64,000 nucleotides of DNA, taken from assembly GCA_030770535.1 (NCBI GenBank), contig JASVEC010000001.1:1860001-1924000 (forward strand), read 5' to 3'. The notes under the pieces are model-generated. The model was not told the origin of the DNA and made no database searches. It saw only the letters and a list, made by a program, of their open reading frames with translations. Of the stretch, positions 39,011 through 49,394 are shown piece by piece (the first letter of the stretch is position 1; each line of letters starts with the position of its first letter). Origin of the DNA: Batkoa obscura. Its lineage: Eukaryota > Entomophthoromycota > Entomophthoromycetes > Entomophthorales > Batkoaceae. A program made the translations under genes and the position numbers.

Positions 39011-39106
39011 GGGGGTATTTTTTTTGGCTTCACTTTTTCCACCTTTTAAGCGCTATTTGAGTGGAAAAATTGATAGTAAAATTCTTAAACATAAAAATAC
39101 ATCCCC
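39011..39106 (+). mobile_element. MITE, copy 8
   Basis: Forward copy (GGGGGTATTTTTTTTGGCTT ... AATACATCCCC). Left flank ATAT, right flank ATGT. Copy 9 lies 200 bp away in the opposite orientation. Confidence 0.87.
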
Positions 39107-39305
39107 ATGTTATTATCATAGCTTTTCCACAGTTTATTGCATATAAAAGGTGATTTATTTATTTTATCTTTTACACTTAAATTGGATTTTTTAATACAAA
39201 ACTAGTACATCTGATATCTAATTTATGTTAGAATATATTTTGGTTTTATAACATTTTATCTATTATTATATTTTATTTAAAATACTTATGAAAGCTTATA
39301 CAAAT

Positions 39306-39402
39306 GGGGATGTTTTTTGTGTTTAAGAATTTACTATCAATTTTTCCACTCAAATAGCGCTTAAAAGGTGGAAAAAGTGATGAAGCCAAAAAAAACACCC
39401 CC
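39306..39402 (-). mobile_element. MITE, copy 9
   Basis: Reverse copy (GGGGATGTTTTTTGTGTTTA ... ACACCCCC) flanked by AAAT on both sides (39302-39305, 39403-39406), a non-palindromic 4-bp direct repeat. Confidence 0.9.
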
Positions 39403-39532
39403 AAATGTTGAAATATATATATAGCATTATACTAGTGTTATAAAAATTTGCAAATATTTTATACTATAATGTTATATTTTTTAAAACTTAAGAGAAAAAT
39501 AGTTTAAACCAGTAAATATTTTTATTAATAAA

Positions 39533-40210
39533 TTAATAGTATGGGGTAGCGTTGTTATGACCACTGAAGTTAGTACCTGCACCAATGACACCAAGTCCAG
39601 TAGATGAACCATAGTTGTTGGAAGAGCCAACGGATCCAGCACCAGTAGCAATGATACCAACACTATTACCTGCATTAGTATCTGAATATGGGCCAAGAGA
39701 TTGACCATAACTTGTTCCTGAACCAGTAATACCTGATGAGTTAATAGCATTACCTTGAGAAGCTTGGAAAGTGGTAGATGAGCCAAAACCAGCAGTTCCT
39801 AAAGTAAGACCAGAAGTAGAACCAGTACCAGCAGAACCTGCATGGTTACTAGTACTTCCGAAAGAAGATCCTACATTAACAAGTCCAGAATTACCAGTGG
39901 CACCAGAAATAGCATTGTTACCAGATGAAAAGTTGTTGCTGTATGGGGTAGCAGTACCTCCAGCTACATTAGAGCTAGCACCGAAAGATGAGTTTTGCCC
40001 TGAAGCAATACCAGCTGAATTACCAGTGGTAGTACTAGAACCACTTCCAGCTGCAGCACCAAAAGATGAGTTTACAGCAACACTTCCTCCATTAGTGATA
40101 CCGCCAATAGCACCTGAGCCACTGACTTGAGAAATAGAGTTAGTTGGAACTGGAACAGCAAGGACGGAAGTCAAAGCTAAGACAATCATGAAAGGAATAG
40201 ATTTAACCAT
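39533..40210 (-). CDS. Secreted Ser/Gly-rich protein, twin 1
   Basis: 225 residues, single exon, unknown family. A signal peptide (KSIPFMIVLALTSVLAVP) precedes a low-complexity body very rich in Ser, Gly, Asn, Ala and Thr, with recurring SSFG, GNS and SGATG motifs. Almost no charged residues, no cysteine and no catalytic motif: it looks like a structural or matrix-type cell-surface protein, probably O-glycosylated. It is identical in sequence to the product at 41893-42570. A TATA box (40302-40309, TATATAAA on this strand) lies ~92 bp upstream of the start. A 119-codon frame on the other strand is a shadow of the biased composition. Confidence 0.88.
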   Translation of the reverse strand: MVKSIPFMIVLALTSVLAVPVPTNSISQVSGSGAIGGITNGGSVAVNSSFGAAAGSGSSTTTGNSAGIASGQNSSFGASSNVAGGTATPYSNNFSSGNNAISGATGNSGLVNVGSSFGSTSNHAGSAGTGSTSGLTLGTAGFGSSTTFQASQGNAINSSGITGSGTSYGQSLGPYSDTNAGNSVGIIATGAGSVGSSNNYGSSTGLGVIGAGTNFSGHNNATPYY

Positions 40211-40301
40211 TTTGTGAATTAGAGTGATATTAATAATTTTTATAAATTAAGAGATAGTTAGAATTGATTTTTGATATTAAATGTTGATGTTATTTCTTGA
40301 G

Positions 40302-40309
40302 TTTATATA
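40302..40309 (-). promoter_or_regulatory. TATA box, Ser/Gly-rich twin 1
   Basis: TATATAAA on the minus strand, about 92 bp before the start codon. The duplicated block shared with twin 2 ends exactly here. Confidence 0.6.
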
Positions 40310-40626
40310 TTTATTTTTTAAGGTTTTTAGTTTTGTCTTTTAATAAGGGTTTGTTTTATAATATTATGAATAACCTTCATTCAACTGTGTATTAGGTGTA
40401 GTATGTAGCTTTTTCTTCCTTATTGTGTGTCTTTTTAGATTATTTTCTCCCGCTTTCCTTAGTTTTAAATTTCCCCTAATTTTCAATTGATTACCTTAAA
40501 TCTAGCACTAAGCTTTAATATACACCTATTGCAACTCTTTTGCGACCTAACTAATACTCACTTGAGAGAAATTTCTATCGGAATTCAATCAAATATTTGT
40601 ATCATGCTTTAAAAAATTGGCTATAT

Positions 40627-40725
40627 GAGGGTGTTTTTTTTGGTTTCATCACTTCTTCCATTTTTTAAGCACTATTTGAGCAGAAAGATTATTAGTAAAA
40701 TTCTTAAACAAAAAAATACATCCCC
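40627..40725 (+). mobile_element. MITE, copy 10
   Basis: Forward copy (GAGGGTGTTTTTTTTGGTTT ... AATACATCCCC) with ATAT on both sides (40623-40626, 40726-40729). Confidence 0.9.
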
Positions 40726-40729
40726 ATAT

Positions 40730-41867
40730 AATAATTTAACTATAAAAATTCCTACTAGATAAATCGCAAAAGAACTACAACGATTTAATTGGGCTAGTCT
40801 AGCCTTATACACACTAATTTTTAGTCATGTTATGCTAAACATTTAAGTTAAAATAATTAGTTAGACTGGGTGCATTTACGTAAATTTTTAAAATATTTAA
40901 CTCTATTTTCCAATATAGTAAAATTATTAATTTGACTTCATTGTAGATGGTGTTGTCAATCGTTATCTATTTCTTAATACTGTTTTTTTGATTTATAACT
41001 TAGGGATCTTTCTAATTTTATTTTAGTATAACACGGATGTGAATAGTTAGTTATCTAGGAGAGACTGAGATGAATGTATATAATTGTTCAATAAATATAT
41101 GAGACTATCGTTTTAAATTTCATTTTTCATCCTTATAATGTAGCATAGAAACAAAAAAAACATCCTCAAAATACTGAAACAGATAAGGGGATTCCTATAT
41201 TTTTTGACTCTTAGAGGCTTACAAACCTGTGTTTTTATTTAACATAATAAAGAAGCACTCTAAAAATAATTCAATAGAATTAAATGTAAGGCAACCAAAT
41301 AATATTGATAAGCAGGATTAGATCCATAACTTTAGCTGTTTGAGAATTAGATATCCTTTATGGAATCTAGGAACGCACTTTTAATCAAATGAGGTTCCTT
41401 TGTGGCAGTGTATAGGTGATATTAGAACTATTAGGATGAAAAAAAGATGGAATTAAGGTAAACAGACTGAAAATTTCCTAAGTTCTAGTAGTAGTAGGAG
41501 GGGCTTATGATAAATCTAGAAGTTGATTTAACAAGAAAATAGCTCATAAAGTCGGAAATGAAACTTGAGAGAACACTTTAAGCTGAATTAAATTAAATCA
41601 GTTTCGTAGACTATGGGCAGCAGTACATTAAATGAACCTATGAAATTTATTATTGTTATTAATTTTACGCAAATTCAAAGTCCGTTGGTTTTTGAATACT
41701 AAAAAATTCAATTAATAAACTCACTGATAACTTTCAAACTTGTACATATTGTAAATTAGTAGTATTCAGTTTATTGTTTAGTTTAATACTGTTTACTATT
41801 ATTCAAACTATAATTTCTTTATAAAACTACAAAATATTTTAACATATCAAAAAAAAGAATGGCTTAA
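40730..41867. other. 1.1-kb intergenic region between the twins
   Basis: No gene seen. The part from 41330 to 41600 is less A/T-rich than usual and might hide an RNA gene, but no recognisable fold or motif supports one. Confidence 0.4.
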
Positions 41868-41892
41868 ACCAGTAAACATTTTTATTAATAAA

Positions 41893-42570
41893 TTAATAGT
41901 ATGGGGTAGCGTTGTTATGACCACTGAAGTTAGTACCTGCACCAATGACACCAAGTCCAGTAGATGAACCATAGTTGTTGGAAGAGCCAACGGATCCAGC
42001 ACCAGTAGCAATGATACCAACACTATTACCTGCATTAGTATCTGAATATGGGCCAAGAGATTGACCATAACTTGTTCCTGAACCAGTAATACCTGATGAG
42101 TTAATAGCATTACCTTGAGAAGCTTGGAAAGTGGTAGATGAGCCAAAACCAGCAGTTCCTAAAGTAAGACCAGAAGTAGAACCAGTACCAGCAGAACCTG
42201 CATGGTTACTAGTACTTCCGAAAGAAGATCCTACATTAACAAGTCCAGAATTACCAGTGGCACCAGAAATAGCATTGTTACCAGATGAAAAGTTGTTGCT
42301 GTATGGGGTAGCAGTACCTCCAGCTACATTAGAGCTAGCACCGAAAGATGAGTTTTGCCCTGAAGCAATACCAGCTGAATTACCAGTGGTAGTACTAGAA
42401 CCACTTCCAGCTGCAGCACCAAAAGATGAGTTTACAGCAACACTTCCTCCATTAGTGATACCGCCAATAGCACCTGAGCCACTGACTTGAGAAATAGAGT
42501 TAGTTGGAACTGGAACAGCAAGGACGGAAGTCAAAGCTAAGACAATCATGAAAGGAATAGATTTAACCAT
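41893..42570 (-). CDS. Secreted Ser/Gly-rich protein, twin 2
   Basis: Same 225-residue product as twin 1; by eye the two coding sequences are identical at every base. The shared block runs from about 41868 to 42669 (twin 1: 39508 to 40309), so it covers roughly 25 bp past the stop, the whole gene, the leader and the TATA box (42662-42669), and then ends abruptly. Direct tandem orientation, 2.36 kb apart. Perfect identity indicates a very recent duplication or ongoing gene conversion. Upstream sequences beyond the TATA box are unrelated, so the twins may respond to different signals. Confidence 0.88.
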   Translation of the reverse strand: MVKSIPFMIVLALTSVLAVPVPTNSISQVSGSGAIGGITNGGSVAVNSSFGAAAGSGSSTTTGNSAGIASGQNSSFGASSNVAGGTATPYSNNFSSGNNAISGATGNSGLVNVGSSFGSTSNHAGSAGTGSTSGLTLGTAGFGSSTTFQASQGNAINSSGITGSGTSYGQSLGPYSDTNAGNSVGIIATGAGSVGSSNNYGSSTGLGVIGAGTNFSGHNNATPYY

Positions 42571-42669
42571 TTTGTGAATTAGAGTGATATTAATAATTTT
42601 TATAAATTAAGAGATAGTTAGAATTGATTTTTGATATTAAATGTTGATGTTATTTCTTGAGTTTATATA

Positions 42670-43479
42670 CTATTGCTTTAAACCTTATTTTTGATTGTTC
42701 CTTGGGTGTCAAGTTAGGTTTGCTCTCCCCCTAGTTTTTGTTTAATATAATTTTAGGTATTTTCTTCTAGAGTTTTAAGGATTTAGTTAAAATTATGTTT
42801 GTGTTTAGATATTTTTTCTACATTTTTTCTACCCTCTCTTTTTTTTAAAATTGCGTTGATAAATTGATTACATTACCAAAGTTCATTGCTCAAAGCAATA
42901 AATTTTTATTTGTAGTTTTGGTAAACATGGCTGTTTTGAATAGCGAAAAGTAAAGCTAAATTTAGAACAAGGTTAAATTGTCTATCTAACATACTTACTA
43001 AACCTACATCATATTTAATTTAATGTACTAAATGATAGAGTAACATTTTTGGTAATATTATTTTATATTGTTTTCTATATAAAATTTACTCAAGAACACA
43101 CTCAGGTATTTTTTTGCTTTATAAAATTATTAATTTAAATATATTAATTCAATTAACTTGCATAATTTTTTAGCTACACTAGCTAATCCGCCCATCGACT
43201 TTTAGTCAGTTATTTAGCCATTATGTTACCACCCAAGCAAAGTGTACATTGGATCTAAAAATTTTAAAATTTAGCTAAGAAATAACTCAAAGCCCCTTAT
43301 TAACCCCTCTATGTCAATAGATTTACATAAAACCAACTCAGGAGACTAAAAGATTAACTTAAACGCTTAAGCTAATAGTCAAATTTAAAAGTATAAATGG
43401 AGCAAAAAAGAATATCAAATTTATTATTCAAAAAAAGTATCTTATAACAATCATTTAATTTATTTACTAATATTCAATA
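42670..43479. other. Intergenic region before the Pro-rich gene
   Basis: No gene recognised. A 72-nt stretch at 43175-43246 is bounded by a 6-bp inverted repeat (TACACT/AGTGTA) but does not fold as a tRNA. GTATAAATGG near 43391 may be a TATA element for the next gene. Confidence 0.45.
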
Positions 43480-43866
43480 ATGAAATCTTTTAACTTAATT
43501 TCAGTCTCTTTTTTTACTCTTGTAAGCGCTTCTTATACTCCTATCACTCCACCAGCTTATGATCATCACCCATTGAGTCCACCAAGTTATGATGTTCCAC
43601 CATTGACCCCACCAAGCTACAATACTCCACCATTAACCCCGCCAAGCTATAACACTCCACCATTGACCCCTCCAGCTTATAATACTCCACCATTGAGTCC
43701 ACCAAGCTATAATGTCCCACCTTTGACTCCACCAAGCTATAATGTCCCACCTTTGACTCCACCAAGCTACAATGTTCCACCTTTAACTCCACCAAGCTAC
43801 AATGTTCCACCATTAACTCCTCCAGCTTATAACAATCCACCATTAACTCCACCAAGTTACTATTAA
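43480..43866 (+). CDS. Secreted proline-rich decapeptide-repeat protein
   Basis: 128 residues, no named family. A signal peptide (KSFNLISVSFFTLVSAS) is followed by about eleven copies of a 10-residue unit P-P-L-T/S-P-P-S/A-Y-N/D-x; the last x is Thr, Val, Asn or His. At DNA level the unit is 30 bp (CCACC.TTGACTCCACCAAGC), with several units nearly identical. The pattern resembles plant extensins (Pro and Tyr spaced for crosslinking) in architecture, not by homology. A cell-wall or adhesive role involving tyrosine crosslinks is an inference. No cysteine. The opposite-strand frame is a shadow. Confidence 0.88.
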   Translation: MKSFNLISVSFFTLVSASYTPITPPAYDHHPLSPPSYDVPPLTPPSYNTPPLTPPSYNTPPLTPPAYNTPPLSPPSYNVPPLTPPSYNVPPLTPPSYNVPPLTPPSYNVPPLTPPAYNNPPLTPPSYY

Positions 43867-44265
43867 GTGCTACATATGAGTAAACTTTAATGTAGTATAA
43901 GTCTAAAATAAATTATTAAGTCTTAAATATTTTTGATGTTTTTTATAATCCAGTGTGGTAAGACTTTAAATATAGTAGTTTATGGTTTAAAATTAACAAG
44001 GACTAATTTTATAATTTATAAATAAGAAATTTAGAATACAAAATAGCAGTTTCTATTAGATGATGTTTGAGTTGTCACTAAACAAAACACTTGTTTATAC
44101 CTTTCAAGGTTTTTAAATGAAAGTCACTCTGACAACTATGACCAATACATTGACTCAAATCCTAGATAAAATACTAGCCTTTTCATAACTTTTGTAAAAG
44201 TAATTAATTTAAAAGTAATTGAGTTTAATGCAATAAAGTATATTTCGACAAAACGGAGCTAAAGT
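43867..44265. other. Convergent intergenic region
   Basis: Roughly 400 bp between the ends of the Pro-rich gene and MAD1; no gene or repeat seen. Confidence 0.5.
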
Positions 44266-46558
44266 TTATTCATTTACTAATTCATTTAACTGAGACATTC
44301 TTAAAGCTAAAAAGAAACCAGAAATATTTTTTCTTTGCTTAATCCAAACATCATAAAGAGTTCTTAACTCTACTACAGTTTCTACTGAGTCCCCATTGTC
44401 CATATACAATTTATATTTATCTCTCACATGAACTAATTTGAATTCTAACTTATTTGAAAGTGGCCCAACACAACTAACTTTGACAATTCCATTACCTTTA
44501 AATTGAAGACGATATCCAAACATAACTTCAATAATTTTAACAAAGTTTTTGTATTCGTTATAGGTGGCCTAAATAATAAAATATAAATTTATTTTTATGG
44601 TAAAATTAGAACTTACTTTTAGATTTATTTTGGCTTTAGAATACAATCCTGTGTTCCTCTGACTTAAAATGAAATTATCTTGTTTATAAGAATTCAATTC
44701 TGCTTCTAACTTTTCTATTTGGGCACATTTTGGTATTTCTTTTTCAAATTGATAGAAGTCAACCATTGTTCTTAATGCCGAAACTTCACTCATTATTAAT
44801 TCAAAATATTTTTCTTTTTCACGATAGAGATTATCTTGGGATGGATTGTCTTTCAACGTGATTGCCTATTAATTTATAGCATTCATATAATTTTAACCAT
44901 CTAAATTTAACTACCTTAAGACCACTTCCATTGTGACCGTTCTTTTGGTTAAGGCCATTTTTTAAACTAAGTAATTCCATACTTAAATCTGAAGCAGTTG
45001 ATTTCCAGCGGTTGATTTCTAATTTTATAATTTAAACAATTCATTTATCAACCATTAAATTTACCAGTAATTAATCGAATTCTGTCAAGTTTTTTTTCCT
45101 TCTCAATGGCGCCAACTTTTCTTTTGGCTGTTTCATACACTTTTTTAATCTGCTCTTCTCTTTCATTTGTTTCAATGTCATCAATACTTTCATTATTATT
45201 GGCTCCATTATTATCTTCATCATCGTCAATTCGTATGTTATCCTCTGCATTATTTCCATCGGAGACATTAAAATCATCCATGGCGGATCTGAATCCATTT
45301 TCAAGCTGATGGACTCTGTCTTTATAAACTCCTAACTTACAAAAAGATAAATTAAAAATAAACAACAAATATCAAACAGTTACTTCATACTCAGTATCTA
45401 CTAACCTAGCCTGCATAGTTTTTCTTTCCTTTTCTAATTTTTCTTTTTCTGTATGTAAACTCTTTACGAGTTCATCTTTGATTATCCTAACCATCTTTCT
45501 ACTCTCATTTTGAGGCTTTGGTTTCCTATATTATTAGTAAATTGAAGCTTTAGCGTTATCTATTTACTTTTCAAATTTAACTTCTCTCAATAAATCATAA
45601 CCAAGTCCAGCCCCGCCCATGGTATATATTAAATCATCTTTCGATTTATTAAGTTCGCCAACACTTTTATTAAAAGCAGCCAAGTTTTTATTGTTGCTTT
45701 CAAAAGTCTTTATCACATGGCCTATTCAATATTATTATTACTGTCGCTGATATTCAGATAGAAGCTGATTTACCCTTGAACTTTGAAATGGCATTCTTGA
45801 GATTAACTTCATCTTCATCCAATAAAATAGTTGTATTTAAGTCTATTCCAGATTGGTTTACCCTTATCTGTTCCTCAGTAAGTGTATTATCTCCAAATAA
45901 TTCAGCATGCTATACTTAATTTAATTATGGTGATATTCATTTGTTGATATTATTTACCTGTCTATTATTAGCAGCCAAGACTCCCTTCAAGTAATTACTT
46001 TCACGAATCTTGGATTTAAGTAAAGAATATGTTTTTTGAACTGAAACCATTAGGTCTTTATAATGGTTATTAAGCGCTAATTTACTATAATTAATACATA
46101 TAATGTTATTAATTAAGTCTATTTACTATCATCACTAAACATCACTTCTTCAGAATCATATAGATTATTACTTCCAAGAATACTCCCGAAGCTTATGTCA
46201 TTCAAATGCTGATTACCAGTAGCAGAAAGATCATGAGATACGTTCCCCTATATCAAAAAAGGATTATCAAAACATTTCTAAATCAAAAATGACTTACGTT
46301 GTTATTATTTTCTCCTTTCTGGGCTTGTGGGCCTAAAAAACTTAAATCTACACCAGTACCTTGGGTGAAAGTAAATGTTGATAAATCTAAATCATCGTTA
46401 AGAAAGTCGAGGTCGTGGATTCCTCCATCATCATCACTTCTAGCATCACCTGCATTGTTATTAGTTGAATCAATTCCATTGTTCATAGCATCTATCATTC
46501 TATCAGGGTCCTGAAAGGCGCTTTCATTTATATCAAAAGAGTCGTTGGGATTCGACAT
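44266..46558 (-). CDS. MAD1: Spindle checkpoint protein MAD1
   Basis: Coiled-coil partner of MAD2 in the spindle assembly checkpoint; sits at nuclear pores and unattached kinetochores. About ten exons, roughly 600 residues. N-terminus: acidic, Asn/Asp-rich (DLDLSTFTFTQGTGVDLSFLG). Middle: long coiled coil (KLEKERKTMQARLVD, GVYKDRVHQLENGF) with an acidic Asp/Asn insertion in the 45050-45368 exon. C-terminus: ATYNEYKNFVKIIEVMFGYRLQ, then KLEFKLVHVRDKYKLYM and a final WIKQRKNISGFFLALRMSQL. This matches the Mad1 C-terminal domain (LGYR...L.F....L..F...I..FL..L...LF). At the site of the conserved RLK motif that binds Bub1, the protein reads NLK. No clear MAD2-interaction motif could be picked out by eye. 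Confidence 0.85.
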
Positions 46559-47225
46559 TATTATTGTTTTATTTTAACGATTTATATATACAAAAAAATG
46601 TTAATGAAAATTAGGAATTTGCTATTTATATTAAAAATTCGACTTTTAATTGGCTATTATAACATCATGTTCTCACCTTCTACCTATTATTTTGTATACA
46701 GCTATCCCTTTATTTCAAAATTGAAAGTTAAGCTCTGAAGCTAACATGTATGCTTTCAATCTATACTTTGGAATTTTGATTGTTTAGATGAGGATTTCTA
46801 TTTGCTTATCAAGTTCCTTAGTACCAATATTAAAGACTATGAACCTGTTATAAATAGTCTAATTTTAATTGTATTATCTGTTAATAAACACTTGCCCAAA
46901 AGGATTTGAGGGTCTAATTTAAACCAAGAGTTTATTATATTATTAGAAATTACTTTAAATTAAAAGTTAAGGTATCGAGTATATTTTTTATAATTTAGTG
47001 GTACAAAATTTCAATATTCATTATTTAACATTAAGGTACTGTAGATAAATAAAGCTTTTATTTTTAATTAACCATCAAATTAGAAGTCTGGTTAATTTGT
47101 ACAAAAATTTGTCTTGTACTCATTTTTTTTGGGTACTGTAGATAAACCTAAGTTTACATAAGTTTATATTAAAAACAAAAACTATATAAACAAGGATAGT
47201 CAATCGGAAAAAAGAATAAACTAAA
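46559..47225. promoter_or_regulatory. Divergent region, MAD1 and lipase, with repeated 15-mer
   Basis: GGTACTGTAGATAAA occurs twice in direct orientation (47035-47049 and 47132-47146), 97 bp apart, upstream of the lipase. A TATA box, TATATAAA (47183-47190), lies ~36 bp before the lipase ATG. The 15-mer is a candidate upstream activating element. Confidence 0.5.
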
Positions 47226-48152
47226 ATGAAATTCGAATTATTAGTCTCCTCCTTATTAAATATAAACTTGATTCAATCTTATACCACTTTCCAACAAAGT
47301 GATGCAAATAGTGATCGAGTCAGTACTCCTGTGGTCAACAATATGAAACAGCCTGCTATTGATGATGTAAGATTAGGTGCTTGGTATGCAGCCTTTGCGG
47401 TATGTCCTAAGTCGAAGCTACAAACCTGGTCCTGCAAAAAATGTGATCAAACACCAAAAGTTAAATTTTTGAGATATTTATCTAAACCAACCAGTGGAAC
47501 GGCAGGTTATGTTGCAGTAAGAGAAGATAACAAGGATGGCTATTTTATTGTTTCTTTCCGTGGTACTAAGAATGGAATGAACGGAGTTACCAATGGTTCT
47601 GCTGCACAAACTAAATTTAGTGCTATCGACGATAATGAAGCTAGGGTACATATGGGTTATTTAAATTCCATGGAGACGTTATCAAAAGATTTCATCGGTG
47701 AATTGAAATCGCAATTGCTTAACGAGGACTATAAAAATTATAAGATTAAGGTTTATGGTCATTCTTTAGGCGGTTCTATGGCTTCATTAGCCTCAATCAA
47801 AATAAAAACTGAGTTAAATATCAGTTGGGATCGCTTAGAGTTATATACCTATGGTCAACCAAGAGTAGGTAATATGAGATTTGCTAAATGGTTCGATGGT
47901 AAAGAAATTTCTGCTGCTAGAGTCGTCAATAATAACGATTCAGTACCTCATGCCCCACCCGTTGATTTATTAACCTATACCCATCACGGTAATGAATTGT
48001 TTATCCCTGCTAAGGATAGTAATGTAGATACTCACTATTGTAATAAGGACGTTTATGAAGATATTGATTGTTCTTATTCAATTTCAAAATATTCGGAAGA
48101 AGCACATTATCACTTCTTTGATACTACGACCGGCGAAGAGTTTAATTGTTAA
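47226..48152 (+). CDS. Secreted class 3 (fungal-type) lipase
   Basis: Alpha/beta-hydrolase triacylglycerol lipase of 308 residues, single exon. Residues 1-18 form a short signal peptide (KFELLVSSLLNINLIQS). Lipase_3 features in order: GYFIVSFRGTKN (oxyanion region, ~105-116), VHMGYLNSM, catalytic GHSLGG with Ser180, YGQPRVGN (about 208-215), Asp238 in NNNDSVPHAPP, and His294 or His296 in the AHYHFF segment near the C-terminus. Several cysteines (60, 70, 73, 272, 282, 308) suit disulfides in a secreted enzyme. All three catalytic residues are present, so it should be active on extracellular lipids. It lies in a region with other secreted genes. Confidence 0.95.
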   Translation: MKFELLVSSLLNINLIQSYTTFQQSDANSDRVSTPVVNNMKQPAIDDVRLGAWYAAFAVCPKSKLQTWSCKKCDQTPKVKFLRYLSKPTSGTAGYVAVREDNKDGYFIVSFRGTKNGMNGVTNGSAAQTKFSAIDDNEARVHMGYLNSMETLSKDFIGELKSQLLNEDYKNYKIKVYGHSLGGSMASLASIKIKTELNISWDRLELYTYGQPRVGNMRFAKWFDGKEISAARVVNNNDSVPHAPPVDLLTYTHHGNELFIPAKDSNVDTHYCNKDVYEDIDCSYSISKYSEEAHYHFFDTTTGEEFNC

Positions 48153-48317
48153 TGAGAAGATAATGTACGTGTCAAAATAATTTTACTAAACTATTTAGTA
48201 AAAATAACAGATTATTATGAAGAGTATTATAGAATAAAAATTAATAAATTAATATAACTTTTCCACCTTTTAGTTTCAAATGATCCTCTTTTAGAGTTGA
48301 AGTTGTAGCTTAATACA

Positions 48318-48417
48318 GGGATGTGTTTTTTTTGGTTTCATTATTTTTTCCATTTTTTAAGCGTTATTTGAGTGGAAAGATTGTTAGTAAAATCCTTAAA
48401 TAAAAAAATACATCCCC
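48318..48417 (+). mobile_element. MITE, copy 11
   Basis: Forward copy (GGGATGTGTTTTTTTTGGTT ... AATACATCCCC). Left end slightly altered; right flank ATAT. Confidence 0.85.
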
Positions 48418-48637
48418 ATATGCTACTGTTGGTAGTTTAATATTTAGTATAAAAGTAAATATAATATTCAGAAGGTATCATTATTATAGTCAGCTTCTTA
48501 TTAAAGCTTATCTTTAATTTCGTACCTATTGAATTAATTTTTAACTATTAATTGTGATATATAGTTAAAATTGCGTTTAAAAGTGAAATAACGGTTTAAA
48601 TTTAAATATTATTTAAATATCTACTTTAAAATCATAT

Positions 48638-48728
48638 GAGGGTGTTTTTTTGGCTTCATTATTTTCTCTATTTAAGCACTATTTCAGCGGAAAGATTGTT
48701 AGTGAAATTCTTAAAAAAATACATCCCT
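48638..48728 (+). mobile_element. MITE, copy 12
   Basis: Forward copy, slightly shorter (GAGGGTGTTTTTTTGGCTTC ... AATACATCCCT), flanked by ATAT on both sides (48634-48637, 48729-48732). It lies 220 bp from copy 11 in the same orientation. Confidence 0.85.
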
Positions 48729-49089
48729 ATATAATTACAAAAAAATCAGTTTAAATAATTAAATATAGTCAAACTATTCCAACAAAAGGATTGGATGCTT
48801 ACAAACCAAGAGTTGTAAAAAAATGATTTTTTTCAATACATTAGATGATCAAAGGTTTCAAATAACGATTGGGATAATGTAAACAGCAACTCGAGCTAAT
48901 GAATACAATTTACAAGTATTACTAACTTTTTCAAGCTCTGAATTATTATTTCATGCTAATATCCCCAAAATATGTCTTACATAACTACATATTTAAATAT
49001 TATTCAAATATCAATATATTATAATAAGGGCAATAAGCTGGTCCTTAATGAGTGTAATTTTTTTTAAAGCCTTTGAATAAGCAACTTTA

Positions 49090-49394
49090 TTAAGAATAAA
49101 TTAAAACCAAACCGAAAAAAGAGGCTAGTATTAGAATAGCTGTCAGTAAGATGTAAGCGGGAAGGGATAGGGCTAAGAATCGACCTGGAAATAAACTTAA
49201 GATATAATGCCCTGAATCTAAAAAAGGCTATTATATAAATATTATGATTAATATTTAAAGTAATAGGTTAAAAAATAAGTAAAAAGTAATAAAATAATAA
49301 TAAAAAATACTATCAATAAACACCAGATAAAATAATACAGAAACAAACAAGTAGAAATGAATATAATGTTAAATCCAAGTGTGGAATCTTTCAT
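49090..49394 (-). CDS. PIGP: Small two-span membrane protein, possible PIG-P
   Basis: Two exons (49394-49322 and 49217-49090) joined by a 104-nt intron code 66 residues. Exon 1 is a hydrophobic span (TLGFNIIFISTCLFLYYFIW). Exon 2 reads SGHYILSLFPGRFLALSLPAY and then a second span (ILLTAILILASFFGLVLIY). The x-x-(Y/F)-P-x-R-(Y/F)-(W/L)-A-L-x-(I/L)-P-A-Y segment matches PIG-P, a subunit of the GPI-GlcNAc transferase in the ER. It is half the usual length because PIG-P normally has a cytosolic tail after span 2, so a missed 3' exon, a shortened form or a DPM3-like protein are alternatives. The donor GTTTAT is atypical. Confidence 0.5.

Larger units (their letters stand above)
48153..49089. other. 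Intergenic region with two MITEs
   Basis: Contains MITE copies 11 and 12 and no supported gene. Confidence 0.5.

Noticed and set aside
39771-40130. 119-codon plus-strand frame opposite the Ser/Gly-rich gene (repeated at 42131-42490)
   Set aside because: It is the mirror of biased Ser/Gly/Ala codons. It lacks a signal or domain and appears twice only because the gene is duplicated.
41351-41360. ATATCCTTTA, identical to the U12-type AT-AC donor consensus
   Set aside because: It lies in non-coding DNA with no exon beside it and no matching branch site. One chance hit is expected in this much AT-rich sequence.
43175-43246. 72-nt stretch closed by TACACT/AGTGTA, first taken for a tRNA
   Set aside because: The possible anticodon loop falls about ten bases too far along, and D- and T-arms do not pair.
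43544-43855. 103-codon minus-strand frame opposite the Pro-rich gene
   Set aside because: Its VE/LK repeats are just the complement of the 30-bp Pro repeat. The plus frame has a signal peptide and the minus frame has none.
47226-48152. Horizontal transfer of the lipase, suggested by its higher G+C and lack of introns
   Set aside because: Other secreted single-exon genes here have the same composition, and class 3 lipases are common in fungi, so composition alone is not evidence.
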